DNA of 34,356 nt, taken from assembly GCA_937922235.1 (NCBI GenBank), contig CAKZVC010000081.1, positions 1 to 34,356 on the forward strand. The letters run 5' to 3'. Numbering within the stretch: the first letter of the stretch is position 1; every line of letters begins with the position of its first letter. Position numbers and translations under genes: made by a program. Below the pieces are notes generated by a model. The model saw only the letters and a list, made by a program, of their open reading frames with translations. It was not told the origin of the DNA and made no database searches. This DNA comes from an uncultured Acidimicrobiales bacterium (GTDB lineage Bacteria > Actinomycetota > Acidimicrobiia > Acidimicrobiales > SHLQ01). This document shows, piece after piece, positions 21,941-29,485 of the stretch.

Positions 21941-22872
21941 TCGGGCACATCTCCGGAGTCAGGGGTTCCCATAGATGAGATCATGCCAGCCATATCGTCG
22001 GGAAGCGGGTCACGGAACTCGAGCCACTCCCCCGTTTCCGGGTGACTAAACCCAAGTTCGGAGGCGTGCAACGCAGGCCGCTCGAAGTCGAGTCGATCAC
22101 GACCGCCGCCATAGCGATCGTCGCCGACCACCGGGTGGTTGATCGCTTCGAGATGCACGCGGATCTGATGGGTACGCCCCGTATCGAGCGCACACGAGAA
22201 CAAGCTGACCTTGGGCTCAGACCACGTAGCCAGCACGGTGTATGACGTGCGGGCGGACTTGCCGTCTTCGCGCACGATCATGCGAGTCGGATCGCGCACT
22301 GCTCGGCCGATCGGGGCTTCGACAACCCCACGAGGGGTCTTTGGATGCCCCCACCCAAGTGTGAGATACCGGCGAGAGACCGTGCGATCGCGTAGCTGGT
22401 CGGTGAGCTCGTCGTAGGCAAGCTGGGTGCGGGCGATCATGAACACCCCAGACGTGCCCTTGTCGAGGCGATGCACGATGCCGGGCCGGTCCGGGTCACC
22501 CACATCTCGGACCTCGGGGAACTGGGCCAAGACTCCTTGGGCAATGGTTCCGGTGGTGTGCCCAGCGCCTGGGTGCACGATCTGGCCAGCCTTCTTGGCC
22601 ACGACGATCACGTGCTCGTCGACATGCACCAAATCGAGCTCGACCGACGGGTCCGCGGCCAGGTCGGCAGGGGGTTCGAAGACCACATCATCAACCGCGA
22701 GTTCCTGGTCGGTGGCAACCTTCGACGAGGTCTTCGTGACCGTCCGGCCGTTAAGCGTGACATGACCGTTCGTGATCGCGTCAGCAGCTGCCGACCGGGA
22801 GATCCCCAAGATCATCGAGATGACTCGATCGACCCGTTCGCCGTCGAGCGGCTCGGGGATGACCTCAATCAC
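21937..22872 (-). CDS. rluD: RluA-family 23S rRNA pseudouridine synthase
   Basis: 311 residues. An N-terminal S4 RNA-binding domain (residues 1-65, RVDRVISMILGISRSAAADAI) is followed by the RluA catalytic domain with PGIVHRLDKGTSGVFMIA, whose Asp137 is the nucleophile, and GRTHQIRVHLEAINHPVVGDDRYGG. It isomerises uridines in 23S rRNA; RluD targets helix 69 but other RluA members target different sites, so the exact position is inferred. GTG start at 22872 overlaps the lspA stop by 8 nt. The lspA-rluD pair is common in bacteria. Confidence 0.9.
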   Translation of the reverse strand: MIEVIPEPLDGERVDRVISMILGISRSAAADAITNGHVTLNGRTVTKTSSKVATDQELAVDDVVFEPPADLAADPSVELDLVHVDEHVIVVAKKAGQIVHPGAGHTTGTIAQGVLAQFPEVRDVGDPDRPGIVHRLDKGTSGVFMIARTQLAYDELTDQLRDRTVSRRYLTLGWGHPKTPRGVVEAPIGRAVRDPTRMIVREDGKSARTSYTVLATWSEPKVSLFSCALDTGRTHQIRVHLEAINHPVVGDDRYGGGRDRLDFERPALHASELGFSHPETGEWLEFRDPLPDDMAGMISSMGTPDSGDVPE

Positions 22873-23383
22873 GGGGACTCAGAAGCGCCACCATGATTCC
22901 ACCGACAACAATTCCAGCGTCGGCGAGGTTGAAGACTGGCCACCAGTCGCCGACGTCTAAGAAGTCGATAACGGCTCCACCGAGGAAACCATCGCCGTCA
23001 CGAAAGAGTCGGTCGATGACATTTCCGATCGCCCCGCCTTGGATAAGCCCAAGGCCAAAAACCACCGACCGACGTTCGACTTGTTTGACGATGAAGAACA
23101 TCGCGATCGAGATCACGAGCGCTAACACGCCAAATACCGGGCCGAATCCCTCGCCAAGTGAAAAGGCAGATCCTCGGTTGTAGACCAGGCGGAGACTCGA
23201 GCCAAGGGGACCCGAAATCGGATCATCCTTGAGGGTGCTCACCGCCCAGATCTTGGTGAGCTGGTCGATAATGATGACGACCGTAGCGATCGTCAAGAGC
23301 TGCCAACGTCGGGCCGCCACCTCTCCAGGTGTCAGCGAGACGTCATCAGGCGTCGAGTCGAGCTCCGACTCAACGACGTCCAA
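22865..23383 (-). CDS. lspA: Lipoprotein signal peptidase (signal peptidase II)
   Basis: 172 residues, four membrane segments (near 29-50, 82-100, 107-123, 152-170). An aspartic peptidase that cleaves prolipoprotein signal peptides after lipid attachment. Catalytic residues: Asp124 in GNVIDRL and Asp155 in [18 protein letters not shown] (68-78) is the other family signature. The start is uncertain: TTG at 23383 overlaps the upstream gene by 14 nt and gives a polar 25-residue N-terminal extension; GTG at 23320 would give a 151-residue protein starting just before the first membrane helix. Confidence 0.92.
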   Translation of the reverse strand: MDVVESELDSTPDDVSLTPGEVAARRWQLLTIATVVIIIDQLTKIWAVSTLKDDPISGPLGSSLRLVYNRGSAFSLGEGFGPVFGVLALVISIAMFFIVKQVERRSVVFGLGLIQGGAIGNVIDRLFRDGDGFLGGAVIDFLDVGDWWPVFNLADAGIVVGGIMVALLSPRD

Positions 23384-24131
23384 GCCCGCCGACCTTGACT
23401 TCAACGCGGACCGCAGCCCACGGGATCGCCTCGAGGCGCTCCTTTGGAATTGGCTTGCCCGACTCGACACAAATGCCGTAGATGCCGTTGTCCATGCGAG
23501 CGAGCGCTGCATCGATCTCTTCGACGGCTTGCTGGGCCTGAGCGCTCAACGCAAGATCGCGTTCGCGCTCAACGGCAAGGCTGTCACCTTCGCCAGACTC
23601 CTCGTCGAACTGCACATCACCAGGTTCGCGATCCATTACCAATGCGTCAGCTTCCTCGCGATAGGAGACGGCTGACTTGGTGTACTTCTCGCGCTCAGCG
23701 AGCAGCTCAGCTTTCTGCTTCTTCAGAAAAGCGGGCGTGAACGCCTTCTTGGCGATCTTCTGCGTTTCTTTCAAACGAGCGGCTGCAGCGGCTTGCGCCT
23801 CATCAACCTTCTCAACTTCTGACATGGGCTCTGCTTGGGGGGTCTTTGCTGCGGCCTTTTTGGCCGGAGACTTCTTCTTAACTGGGGACTTCTTTGCTGC
23901 CGTCGTTGCGGCTGCAGTCTTCTTCGCAGGGGCTTTCTTGGCAGGAGCCTTTTTCGCCGCAGCCTTCTTGGTGGCGGCTTTCTTTGTTGCCGGCGCCTTT
24001 TTGGCCGCCGCCTTCTTCGCTGTTGCCTTCTTTGCGGGAGCCCTTTTCTTAGCGGGAGCCTTCTTGGCGGCGGCTTTCTTTGCCACCGTCTTCTTGGTCC
24101 CCGTGCTCTTCGCGGCTGCCTTTTTCGCCAC
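23370..24131 (-). CDS. DksA/TraR-like protein with lysine-rich histone-like N-terminal tail
   Basis: 253 residues. Residues 1-97 are a run of [17 protein letters not shown] repeats, like the tails of histone H1-like proteins and actinobacterial HupB. Residues 110-230 form a coiled-coil DksA/TraR-like region ([49 protein letters not shown]) followed by [18 protein letters not shown]. The usual four-Cys zinc finger is degraded: only the first Cys remains (CVESG; VRVEVK in place of CxxC). It probably binds DNA or RNA polymerase non-specifically through the tail. The GTG at 24131 is chosen for the AAAGG site 7-8 nt upstream. Such proteins next to lspA are usual in actinobacteria. Confidence 0.75.
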   Translation of the reverse strand: MAKKAAAKSTGTKKTVAKKAAAKKAPAKKRAPAKKATAKKAAAKKAPATKKAATKKAAAKKAPAKKAPAKKTAAATTAAKKSPVKKKSPAKKAAAKTPQAEPMSEVEKVDEAQAAAAARLKETQKIAKKAFTPAFLKKQKAELLAEREKYTKSAVSYREEADALVMDREPGDVQFDEESGEGDSLAVERERDLALSAQAQQAVEEIDAALARMDNGIYGICVESGKPIPKERLEAIPWAAVRVEVKVGGLGRR

Positions 24132-24288
24132 TGCCACACCTTTCCCGTGCGAAGTACATCGAAAATGCACTCACACTATGTTTGCGGGCCTGAGTCCCGC
24201 TTGCGCCTTGAGGCGAGCAGTCTAGGGCGCTCTGTGGCACTTGCCACGGATAGAACGTGCCGAAACTGTTAGGTTTCTACGCCTTCGG
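24132..24288 (-). promoter_or_regulatory. Structured leader/intergenic region before the DksA-like gene
   Basis: Several short inverted repeats lie here: GCGGG/CCCGC (24184-24200), CGCC-ttga-GGCG (24204-24215), GTGGCA-ct-TGCCAC (24234-24247) and GAAAC/GTTTC (24262-24277). The last two could end the DivIVA-like transcript or mark an operator; TAGACT (24218-24223, minus) is a possible -10 box. None is strong alone. Confidence 0.3.
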
Positions 24289-25800
24289 TTACTCCCTGGT
24301 AAGCGGAAGTGCGTCGATCGCCTCAGAGAATCGGTCGACAAAGCTGACTCCGGCAGGAGCATTTACCTCAACAGGAGCAGCTTCCACAGGGGCCTCCGCT
24401 TCGCTAGCGCCGGTATCGGACGCGGGGTCGACTACCAGCGGTTCGCTAGCCTCGTCCTCGCCCGATATGGCTGCTGCCGCGACGCCAGCACCGGCAGCTC
24501 CGGCGGCCACGCCACCGAGCTCGAGCACTGACGCATCGTCTTCAGCATTGTCCTCGGTCGTTGCGTCCTCGCCAAGATCGGTTCCGAACATGCCCGATGG
24601 TTCATCGCCCAGATCGACCAGCTCAGATTCGTCCAGGTCAGCGTCGCTCGCAACGTCGATGACCGGAATTGGTTCAGTTTGCGGGCCGAGGTCTTCAACG
24701 ACCATCGGCTCGTCACTAGCAACGTCCGCAGCGACAATCTCTTCGACCGCTACCTCTTCGACTACAACCTCGTCAACAACAACCTCTTCGACCGCAACCT
24801 CGTCGACCGCGACGTCGACGTCACTTGCTTCCTCAACGACAGGCGCCATCTCGGCAGCGAGCTCGTCATCGGTAATCTCGGCGACGCTGGCCACAGCGAC
24901 GTCCTCGATCTCATCAACAGTCGGGGCGTCACCAACGGCGGCATCGACGGTGTCGATGATCTCGACGTCGTCAGCAACCGCGACGTCAGCCCCGGTAGCA
25001 CCGCTGTGCTCGGGCGCCGGCTGGGTCGCCAGCAGCTCGTCGTCATCGGCAACTCGCTCTAGATCTTCGATCGAGCCAGACATGCCGACGCGAAGCGCCT
25101 CAACAGCGGTGCGGACCCGCACACGTTGCGCTTCAAGGTGCGTTTCCAACGCGCTGATATCGGTCAGCAATTGCGCACGAACACGCTCGAGCTCATCGAC
25201 TTCGGCTCGGATCGGCTCACGCATTGACGTGGCTGCCTCCTGAGCGGCTTGCTCAATGACAACCACGCGCTCAGCGCCACGGCGCTCCGCCTCTTCGAGC
25301 ATGCCGGCGGCGAGCTGGCGTGATTCGGCTCGCGACTTCGCGGCCTCTTTGTTGGTCTCCTCGCGTTGCGCTTCGCTCTCAGCGCGAGCTTGGGCAAGCG
25401 CGGCTTCGCCCTCTTCGCGCATCGATGCCGCGTCGGCCTCTGCACTCTTGCGCAACGACGCGGCCTCGGTCTCGGCCGCAGCACGCAGATCGTTGGCCTC
25501 GGTCGTCGCTCCCTCGATGAGTTCAGCGGCGGCCTGTTTTGACTCGGCTTCGGTCTCGTCGGCGAGGCGCTGAGCGAGGACTAATGTCCGCCGCAGCGTG
25601 CCTTCGGTCTCGGAGGATCCCCCACCGTCTTGCACCTGCGACTCAAGCGTCGCAATACGTTCGGTGGCAGCGTCATTTTCTTGTTGCACCGTGGCAACGT
25701 CGCTTCGTAGCTTTGCGAGGAAGGCATCAACTGCTTCACAGTCGTAGCCACGCAAGTTGAGCTCGAAACGAACTTCTTTCAGTTCACGAACCAGATCCAT
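24289..25800 (-). CDS. DivIVA-domain coiled-coil protein with long acidic C-terminal region
   Basis: 503 residues. The N-terminal 50 residues match the DivIVA/Wag31 lipid-binding and dimerisation start (VRFELNLRGYDCEAVDAFLAKLRSDV). A long coiled coil rich in Ala, Glu and Arg follows to about residue 250 (EAASLRKSAEADAASMREEG, AQREETNKEAAKSRAES). The last half is very acidic, with a five-residue repeat VDEVA/VEEVV/VDEVV/VEEVA/VEEIV. DivIVA proteins mark curved membranes and guide polar or septal wall growth; the position after sepF is the usual one. The acidic tail is unusual for Wag31, so this may be a paralogue (compare SepIVA). ATG 25800 follows a TAGTAT box by 6 nt. Confidence 0.8.
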   Translation of the reverse strand: MDLVRELKEVRFELNLRGYDCEAVDAFLAKLRSDVATVQQENDAATERIATLESQVQDGGGSSETEGTLRRTLVLAQRLADETEAESKQAAAELIEGATTEANDLRAAAETEAASLRKSAEADAASMREEGEAALAQARAESEAQREETNKEAAKSRAESRQLAAGMLEEAERRGAERVVVIEQAAQEAATSMREPIRAEVDELERVRAQLLTDISALETHLEAQRVRVRTAVEALRVGMSGSIEDLERVADDDELLATQPAPEHSGATGADVAVADDVEIIDTVDAAVGDAPTVDEIEDVAVASVAEITDDELAAEMAPVVEEASDVDVAVDEVAVEEVVVDEVVVEEVAVEEIVAADVASDEPMVVEDLGPQTEPIPVIDVASDADLDESELVDLGDEPSGMFGTDLGEDATTEDNAEDDASVLELGGVAAGAAGAGVAAAAISGEDEASEPLVVDPASDTGASEAEAPVEAAPVEVNAPAGVSFVDRFSEAIDALPLTRE

Positions 25801-25806
25801 TGCCAG

Positions 25807-25812
25807 ATACTA
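25807..25812 (-). promoter_or_regulatory. -10 box (TAGTAT) of a leaderless promoter for the DivIVA-like gene
   Basis: TAGTAT on the minus strand ends 6 nt before ATG 25800. It lies in the 58-bp gap after sepF, so the gene has its own promoter inside the division cluster. Confidence 0.5.
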
Positions 25813-25858
25813 GTGAGATACAGCGAGCGGATAGGTATACCCGCAAAGGGATCTCGAT

Positions 25859-26566
25859 TTAGAAGTCTTCGCGATCAGCTGCGGAGACCTCGACGTCGGT
25901 CGGCGTCAACAGGTAGACGTCCTTCGCCACCTTCTCCATCTGCCCACCAAGGCCGTAGCAAAGGCCCGAGCTGAAATCGATCAGCCGACGTGCCAGGTCG
26001 CGTTCGGCCTGCTGCATATTCACGATTACCGGTTGGTTATCGCGGAACATGTCGGCGACATCTTGGGCATTGTTGAACGACTGCGGGACAACAACTTGTG
26101 GCTTGGTGGTCTTGGGCATCGGCACAGCACGCACGGTACCGGTTGCTGACGAGGACCCAGACGAGCTGGACGCTCCCGATGACCCCGATGACGGGCCAGT
26201 TGCGCTGCCACGCGTGCTTGAACCTGCGTCATCCATAGGAATTGCTCGAACCGTTCCTTCGGAACGGTCGTACGACGCGTTCGCGGTAAGTGGGTTTGCT
26301 GTGGCCTCTCGCTGCGCTGGGCGTTGCCGTGGGGCGCGTTCTGGGCTTGGCGTCGGGTTAGGGCCTGGAGCCGGGCCGGGTGACGCGGCCGCACCAGGGG
26401 CGCCACCGTCACCGGCAGGGGCAACAGCGCGTACGCCTTCGCCACGCTCGGATCCCTCGGGCATCTCGGCGCGCGCATCTTGTGGCGAGCCTTGCATTCC
26501 CTCATGGTCCGGGTACTCCTCGTTGAGCCCGAGCCAGACAACTGCCTTCTTATAAAATCCCGACAT
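25859..26566 (-). CDS. sepF: Cell division protein SepF
   Basis: 235 residues. The N-terminal amphipathic membrane-binding start (MSGFYKKAVVWLGL) is followed by a long disordered Pro/Ser/Gly linker (20-155) and the SepF FtsZ-binding domain (VVVPQSFNNAQDVADMFRDNQPVIVNMQQAERDLARRLIDFSSGLCYGLGGQMEKVAKDVYLLTP; shown here only by its parts at about 158-225). SepF tethers FtsZ to the membrane where FtsA is lacking, as in actinobacteria. The linker carries three copies of a short motif VRA[VI]xP (45-50, 106-111, 145-150). A strong AGGAGGT ribosome binding site precedes the ATG. Confidence 0.93.
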   Translation of the reverse strand: MSGFYKKAVVWLGLNEEYPDHEGMQGSPQDARAEMPEGSERGEGVRAVAPAGDGGAPGAAASPGPAPGPNPTPSPERAPRQRPAQREATANPLTANASYDRSEGTVRAIPMDDAGSSTRGSATGPSSGSSGASSSSGSSSATGTVRAVPMPKTTKPQVVVPQSFNNAQDVADMFRDNQPVIVNMQQAERDLARRLIDFSSGLCYGLGGQMEKVAKDVYLLTPTDVEVSAADREDF

Positions 26567-26569
26567 GGG

Positions 26570-26576
26570 GACCTCC
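26570..26576 (-). promoter_or_regulatory. Strong ribosome binding site (AGGAGGT) of sepF
   Basis: AGGAGGT on the minus strand, 3-4 nt before ATG 26566. It is the best Shine-Dalgarno sequence in the window, in contrast to the many leaderless starts. Confidence 0.6.
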
Positions 26577-26623
26577 TACTACGAAGTACAGCCTACCCCT
26601 TGGACGAATTTCGTCCGAATCGC

Positions 26624-27280
26624 CTAGCGGGGCGGCCGCGGTCCAAACAGCACCGAGCCCAAACGCAACATTGTTGCTCCGGCCTCCAGCGCATCTCGAT
26701 AATCGCCGCTCATTCCCATCGATCGCTCTGCTAGCCCATAGGCATCGGCTAGCTCGGCGACTTCGACAAACGCAGCTTTGGTTGCTTCGGCATCTCCAAG
26801 GACACCAATGGTCATCAGTCCTGCAATATCGACCCCGACGTCACGTGCGGTCTCCAGTAACCCGTCAAGATCTTCGGGGCGAGCGCCGTCCTTGGTGTCG
26901 GTCTCGTCAGCTGCGGGACGGATTTGCAAGAACACACGCGGCGCACTGCCCTCGGTTCGCTTAGCGATCTCGGTGATCACCTCGGACCGCGAGACGCTGT
27001 GCCAGGCATCCACGTACTCGGCAATCTTGCGGACCTTGTTGCGCTGAATCCGCCCCATAAAGTGCATGGCGACCTGCGCCGCAGCATCGGTCTTGGTCAA
27101 CAGCTCTTGGGCGTAGTTCTCGCCAACGTCGGTGAGCCCAATCCGACACGCGCAATCGATTGCTGAGCGGTCGAAACCCTTGGTCACAGCAACGATCGTC
27201 GCGTCGGCACGCCCGACGTCGGCAATCGTTGACCGAATGGCTTCGAGCCGTTCAGCCACGATCTCGTCAGGAGTAGTCAT
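26624..27280 (-). CDS. yggS: YggS-family pyridoxal phosphate homeostasis protein
   Basis: 218 residues, alanine-racemase-like single-domain PLP-binding fold (YggS/PLPBP/YBL036C family) with Lys34 in IVAVTKGF as Schiff base. Other landmarks: VGENYAQELLTK, HFMGRIQRNKVRKI, IRPAADETDTKDGA, GLMTIG and SMGMSGDYRDALEAGATMLRLGSVLFG. It buffers PLP and amino/keto acids; it usually lies beside sepF and pgeF, as here. The ATG at 27280 is 8 nt after the pgeF stop; the longer frame upstream lies within pgeF. Confidence 0.93.
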   Translation of the reverse strand: MTTPDEIVAERLEAIRSTIADVGRADATIVAVTKGFDRSAIDCACRIGLTDVGENYAQELLTKTDAAAQVAMHFMGRIQRNKVRKIAEYVDAWHSVSRSEVITEIAKRTEGSAPRVFLQIRPAADETDTKDGARPEDLDGLLETARDVGVDIAGLMTIGVLGDAEATKAAFVEVAELADAYGLAERSMGMSGDYRDALEAGATMLRLGSVLFGPRPPR

Positions 27281-27288
27281 TGGTGAGC

Positions 27289-27993
27289 TCACGCAACCAC
27301 CTTGGCAGGTCGAATCCGCGCAACGAGCGCGTGTCGCTCTGGTTCCTGTCGAGCTCGATGGGAGAATCCCCCATCGCCACATCCGGTGCAGGGACGAGCG
27401 AAGACGACATCATCGACGCCGGCCGATGCACACGCAGCAGCGATTGCCCCACGCATATCGAGCGCAGCAGTTCCTTCTGCGGTCGTGCCCCGGACCTCAT
27501 CGCCGAGCGTCTTTGCCACGAGATCGAGATCGTCAGCGCCAAATTCGTAACACTCTTGATTGATGACCGGTCCGACGACGATGCGTGACACCGTTGCTCC
27601 CTGTTCACCGAGAGCGCCCAGCACCGTTTGCACGACACCAGCTTCGAGGCCGCGCCAACCCGCGTGCGCCACGGCGATCGGCCCCGTATCGGTGACGAAC
27701 ATCAACGGAGCACAGTCGGCGCCTTGCACTGCGATTGGCTGCCCTGGCTGCGAGGTCATGACCGCATCAGCCTCCGGAGCGTGCACTGGATCACCCGAGA
27801 CAACGCTTGCGTCGACGACGCGGGCGCCGTGCACTTGACGTACAACCGCCCACTGACCTGGCATCACCGAGGCGCGACGTTCCCGAAGGCTCGTCGCCTC
27901 AGCATCGATATGAAAATCACCGTCGCTACGTTCGGTGAACGCAAACTCAATGACCGACCCGTCCGGGCGTCGTACTTCGTGGTGAATGCTCAC
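27289..27993 (-). CDS. pgeF: PgeF/YfiH-family purine nucleoside phosphorylase-like protein
   Basis: 234 residues. Zinc ligands are expected at His55 (VRQVHGARV), Cys94 (GADCAPL) and His110 (AVAHAGWRG), with spacing as in the family. YfiH members cleave or deaminate purine nucleosides (adenosine phosphorylase/deaminase activity reported) and have been linked to peptidoglycan fidelity (PgeF). The usual GPCI is GPVI here, a possible loss of one conserved Cys. GTG start at 27993, 18 nt after the ftsZ stop. No ribosome binding site is obvious. Confidence 0.9.
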   Translation of the reverse strand: MSIHHEVRRPDGSVIEFAFTERSDGDFHIDAEATSLRERRASVMPGQWAVVRQVHGARVVDASVVSGDPVHAPEADAVMTSQPGQPIAVQGADCAPLMFVTDTGPIAVAHAGWRGLEAGVVQTVLGALGEQGATVSRIVVGPVINQECYEFGADDLDLVAKTLGDEVRGTTAEGTAALDMRGAIAAACASAGVDDVVFARPCTGCGDGGFSHRARQEPERHALVARIRPAKVVA

Positions 27994-28011
27994 CGATGGC
28001 GCCGCCGGCGA

Positions 28012-29253
28012 CTAGCGAAGGAAGGACGGGACGTCGAACTCGTCATCATCGTCTGGGTCGTCGTCGCCATCACTGGCCGGTGGGGCCTCGGCGAAGACGT
28101 CAGCGATTTCCAGCTCGTCATCTTCGGGTGGCGCCACGCTGAACGTTGACGTGCCCGACTCGGTTGAGGCAGGTGCCACCGCTTCCGAAGCTGCTTCGGG
28201 GGCGGCTGACTCGGTATCGTCGGCGGTTGAGCCACCGATCGTCGACGCATCGGCGGTCGTTGCCGGAGCCGCTCCCGTTGCTGCACTGAGGGTCGAGTTG
28301 CTCTCCCAGCGTTCGAAGCCAGCAGCGATGACCGTAACTCGCACGTCGTCGCCCATCTCATCGTCGATGACCGCACCGAAGATGATGTTCGCATCGGGGT
28401 GTGCCACGCCGTGAATGACCTCGGCGGCTTCGTTGACCTCGAACAGACCCAGGTCAGATCCACCAGAGATGTTGAGCAAGATGCCGCGGGCACCCTCGAT
28501 GGAGGCTTCGAGGAGTGGCGAGCTGATCGCCGCACGTGCTGCAGCGAGCGCCCGGCCTTCGCCGGAGGCGTAGCCGATGCCCATAAGGGCAGATCCTGCG
28601 TCCGACATGATCATCTTCACATCGGCAAAGTCGGTGTTGATCAGGCCGGGGGTGGTGATGAGGTCGGTGATGCCCTGCACACCTTGGAGCAGGACTTCGT
28701 CCGCCATCTTGAATGCGTTGAGAACGGACGTGTTCTCGTTCGAGACGGTCAGCAAGCGGTCGTTCGGAATGACGATCTGGGTGTCGACGTTCTCTTTGAG
28801 ACGCTGGATGCCCTGCTCGGCCTGTACCGCACGACGGCGACCTTCGAAGCCGAATGGACGGGTCACCACACCGATGGTGAGCGCACCTGCGCCTCGGGCG
28901 ATCTCGGCGATTACTGGGGCCGCGCCGGTTCCGGTGCCGCCGCCCTTGCCGGCGGTGATGAAGACCATGTCGGCGCCAGTGATGGCAGCTTCGATCTCGT
29001 CTCGATGATCTTCGGCGGCTTGGCGGCCAACTTCTGGGTCCGATCCGGCGCCGAGGCCGCGAGTGAGCTCACGGCCAATGTCGAGCTTGATGTCGGCATC
29101 GCTCATCAGCAGTGCCTGTGCGTCCGTGTTTACGGCGACGAATTCGACGCCTTTCAATCCGGCATCGATCATGCGGTTGACGGCGTTTACGCCGCCTCCG
29201 CCAACGCCGACCACCTTGATTACTGCAAGGTAGTTCTGGGGTGTTCCGTTCAT
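28012..29253 (-). CDS. ftsZ: Cell division GTPase FtsZ
   Basis: 413 residues. It polymerises into the Z ring. GTP-binding [16 protein letters not shown] (14-29) and GGGTGTG (104-110), the T7 catalytic loop NTDFADVK, then an acidic disordered linker and the C-terminal peptide [12 protein letters not shown] for partner binding (SepF here). The ATG at 29253 has GGAGGA 9 nt upstream and gives the usual N-terminus; an in-frame ATG at 29280, also preceded by GGAGGA, would add nine residues. Upstream is a 232-bp leader with a nested RNA-like stem; ftsQ precedes. Confidence 0.96.
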   Translation of the reverse strand: MNGTPQNYLAVIKVVGVGGGGVNAVNRMIDAGLKGVEFVAVNTDAQALLMSDADIKLDIGRELTRGLGAGSDPEVGRQAAEDHRDEIEAAITGADMVFITAGKGGGTGTGAAPVIAEIARGAGALTIGVVTRPFGFEGRRRAVQAEQGIQRLKENVDTQIVIPNDRLLTVSNENTSVLNAFKMADEVLLQGVQGITDLITTPGLINTDFADVKMIMSDAGSALMGIGYASGEGRALAAARAAISSPLLEASIEGARGILLNISGGSDLGLFEVNEAAEVIHGVAHPDANIIFGAVIDDEMGDDVRVTVIAAGFERWESNSTLSAATGAAPATTADASTIGGSTADDTESAAPEAASEAVAPASTESGTSTFSVAPPEDDELEIADVFAEAPPASDGDDDPDDDDEFDVPSFLR

Positions 29254-29485
29254 GGGGCTGGTTCCTCCGGTCCCGATCATCGCGTAAGACTCCTCCGCAT
29301 GTGGTGCATGTCGCGCATCCGATCGCCTGGCAGCCCGCAAACCCGAAGGCTTTTGTGCTGGACAGGCGATCGAAAGCGAACGTGCGCCTCACGGCCCCTA
29401 CTCGCTGTGTGTGGCGCGGTAAGCACCGCACGTGAGCAAGGAAACCGTAGTTTCACCGAAGTTGCAAAACGAGAGCGGGAAAATT
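29254..29485 (-). promoter_or_regulatory. ftsZ leader region
   Basis: Non-coding gap between ftsQ and ftsZ. It holds two GGAGGA sites (one 9 nt before ATG 29253, plus strand 29263-29268; one about 10 nt before ATG 29280), the nested stem at 29320-29372 and a TAGAAT at the ftsQ stop that might serve as a -10. A separate ftsZ promoter here is common in bacteria. Confidence 0.5.
29320..29372 (-). ncRNA. 53-nt nested stem-loop in the ftsZ leader (cis-regulatory RNA candidate)
   Basis: Outer arms CGATCGCCTG (29320-29329) and CAGGCGATCG (29363-29372) are perfect complements. Inside, CAGC pairs with GCTG, and the apex is AAGCC-TTCG-GGTTT on the minus strand: a cUUCGg tetraloop closed by C-G pairs, with a G-U pair that exists only in the minus-strand RNA. 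The UUCG loop and G-U wobble indicate an RNA on the ftsZ mRNA strand, not merely a DNA palindrome. No T run follows, so it is not a plain terminator. It may control ftsZ translation or mRNA stability, or be an RNase processing site. Confidence 0.5.

Noticed and set aside
23677..24225. Hydrophobic Phe/Ala-rich frame on + opposite the DksA-like gene
   Set aside because: AAG/GCC repeat codons read backwards give Phe/Leu and Gly/Ala, mimicking a membrane protein.
24257..25243. Serine/threonine-rich 328-codon frame on + opposite the DivIVA-like gene
   Set aside because: The Ser/Thr runs are the reverse reading of Asp/Glu/Val codons in the acidic repeat; the minus-strand gene has the DivIVA domain and a promoter.
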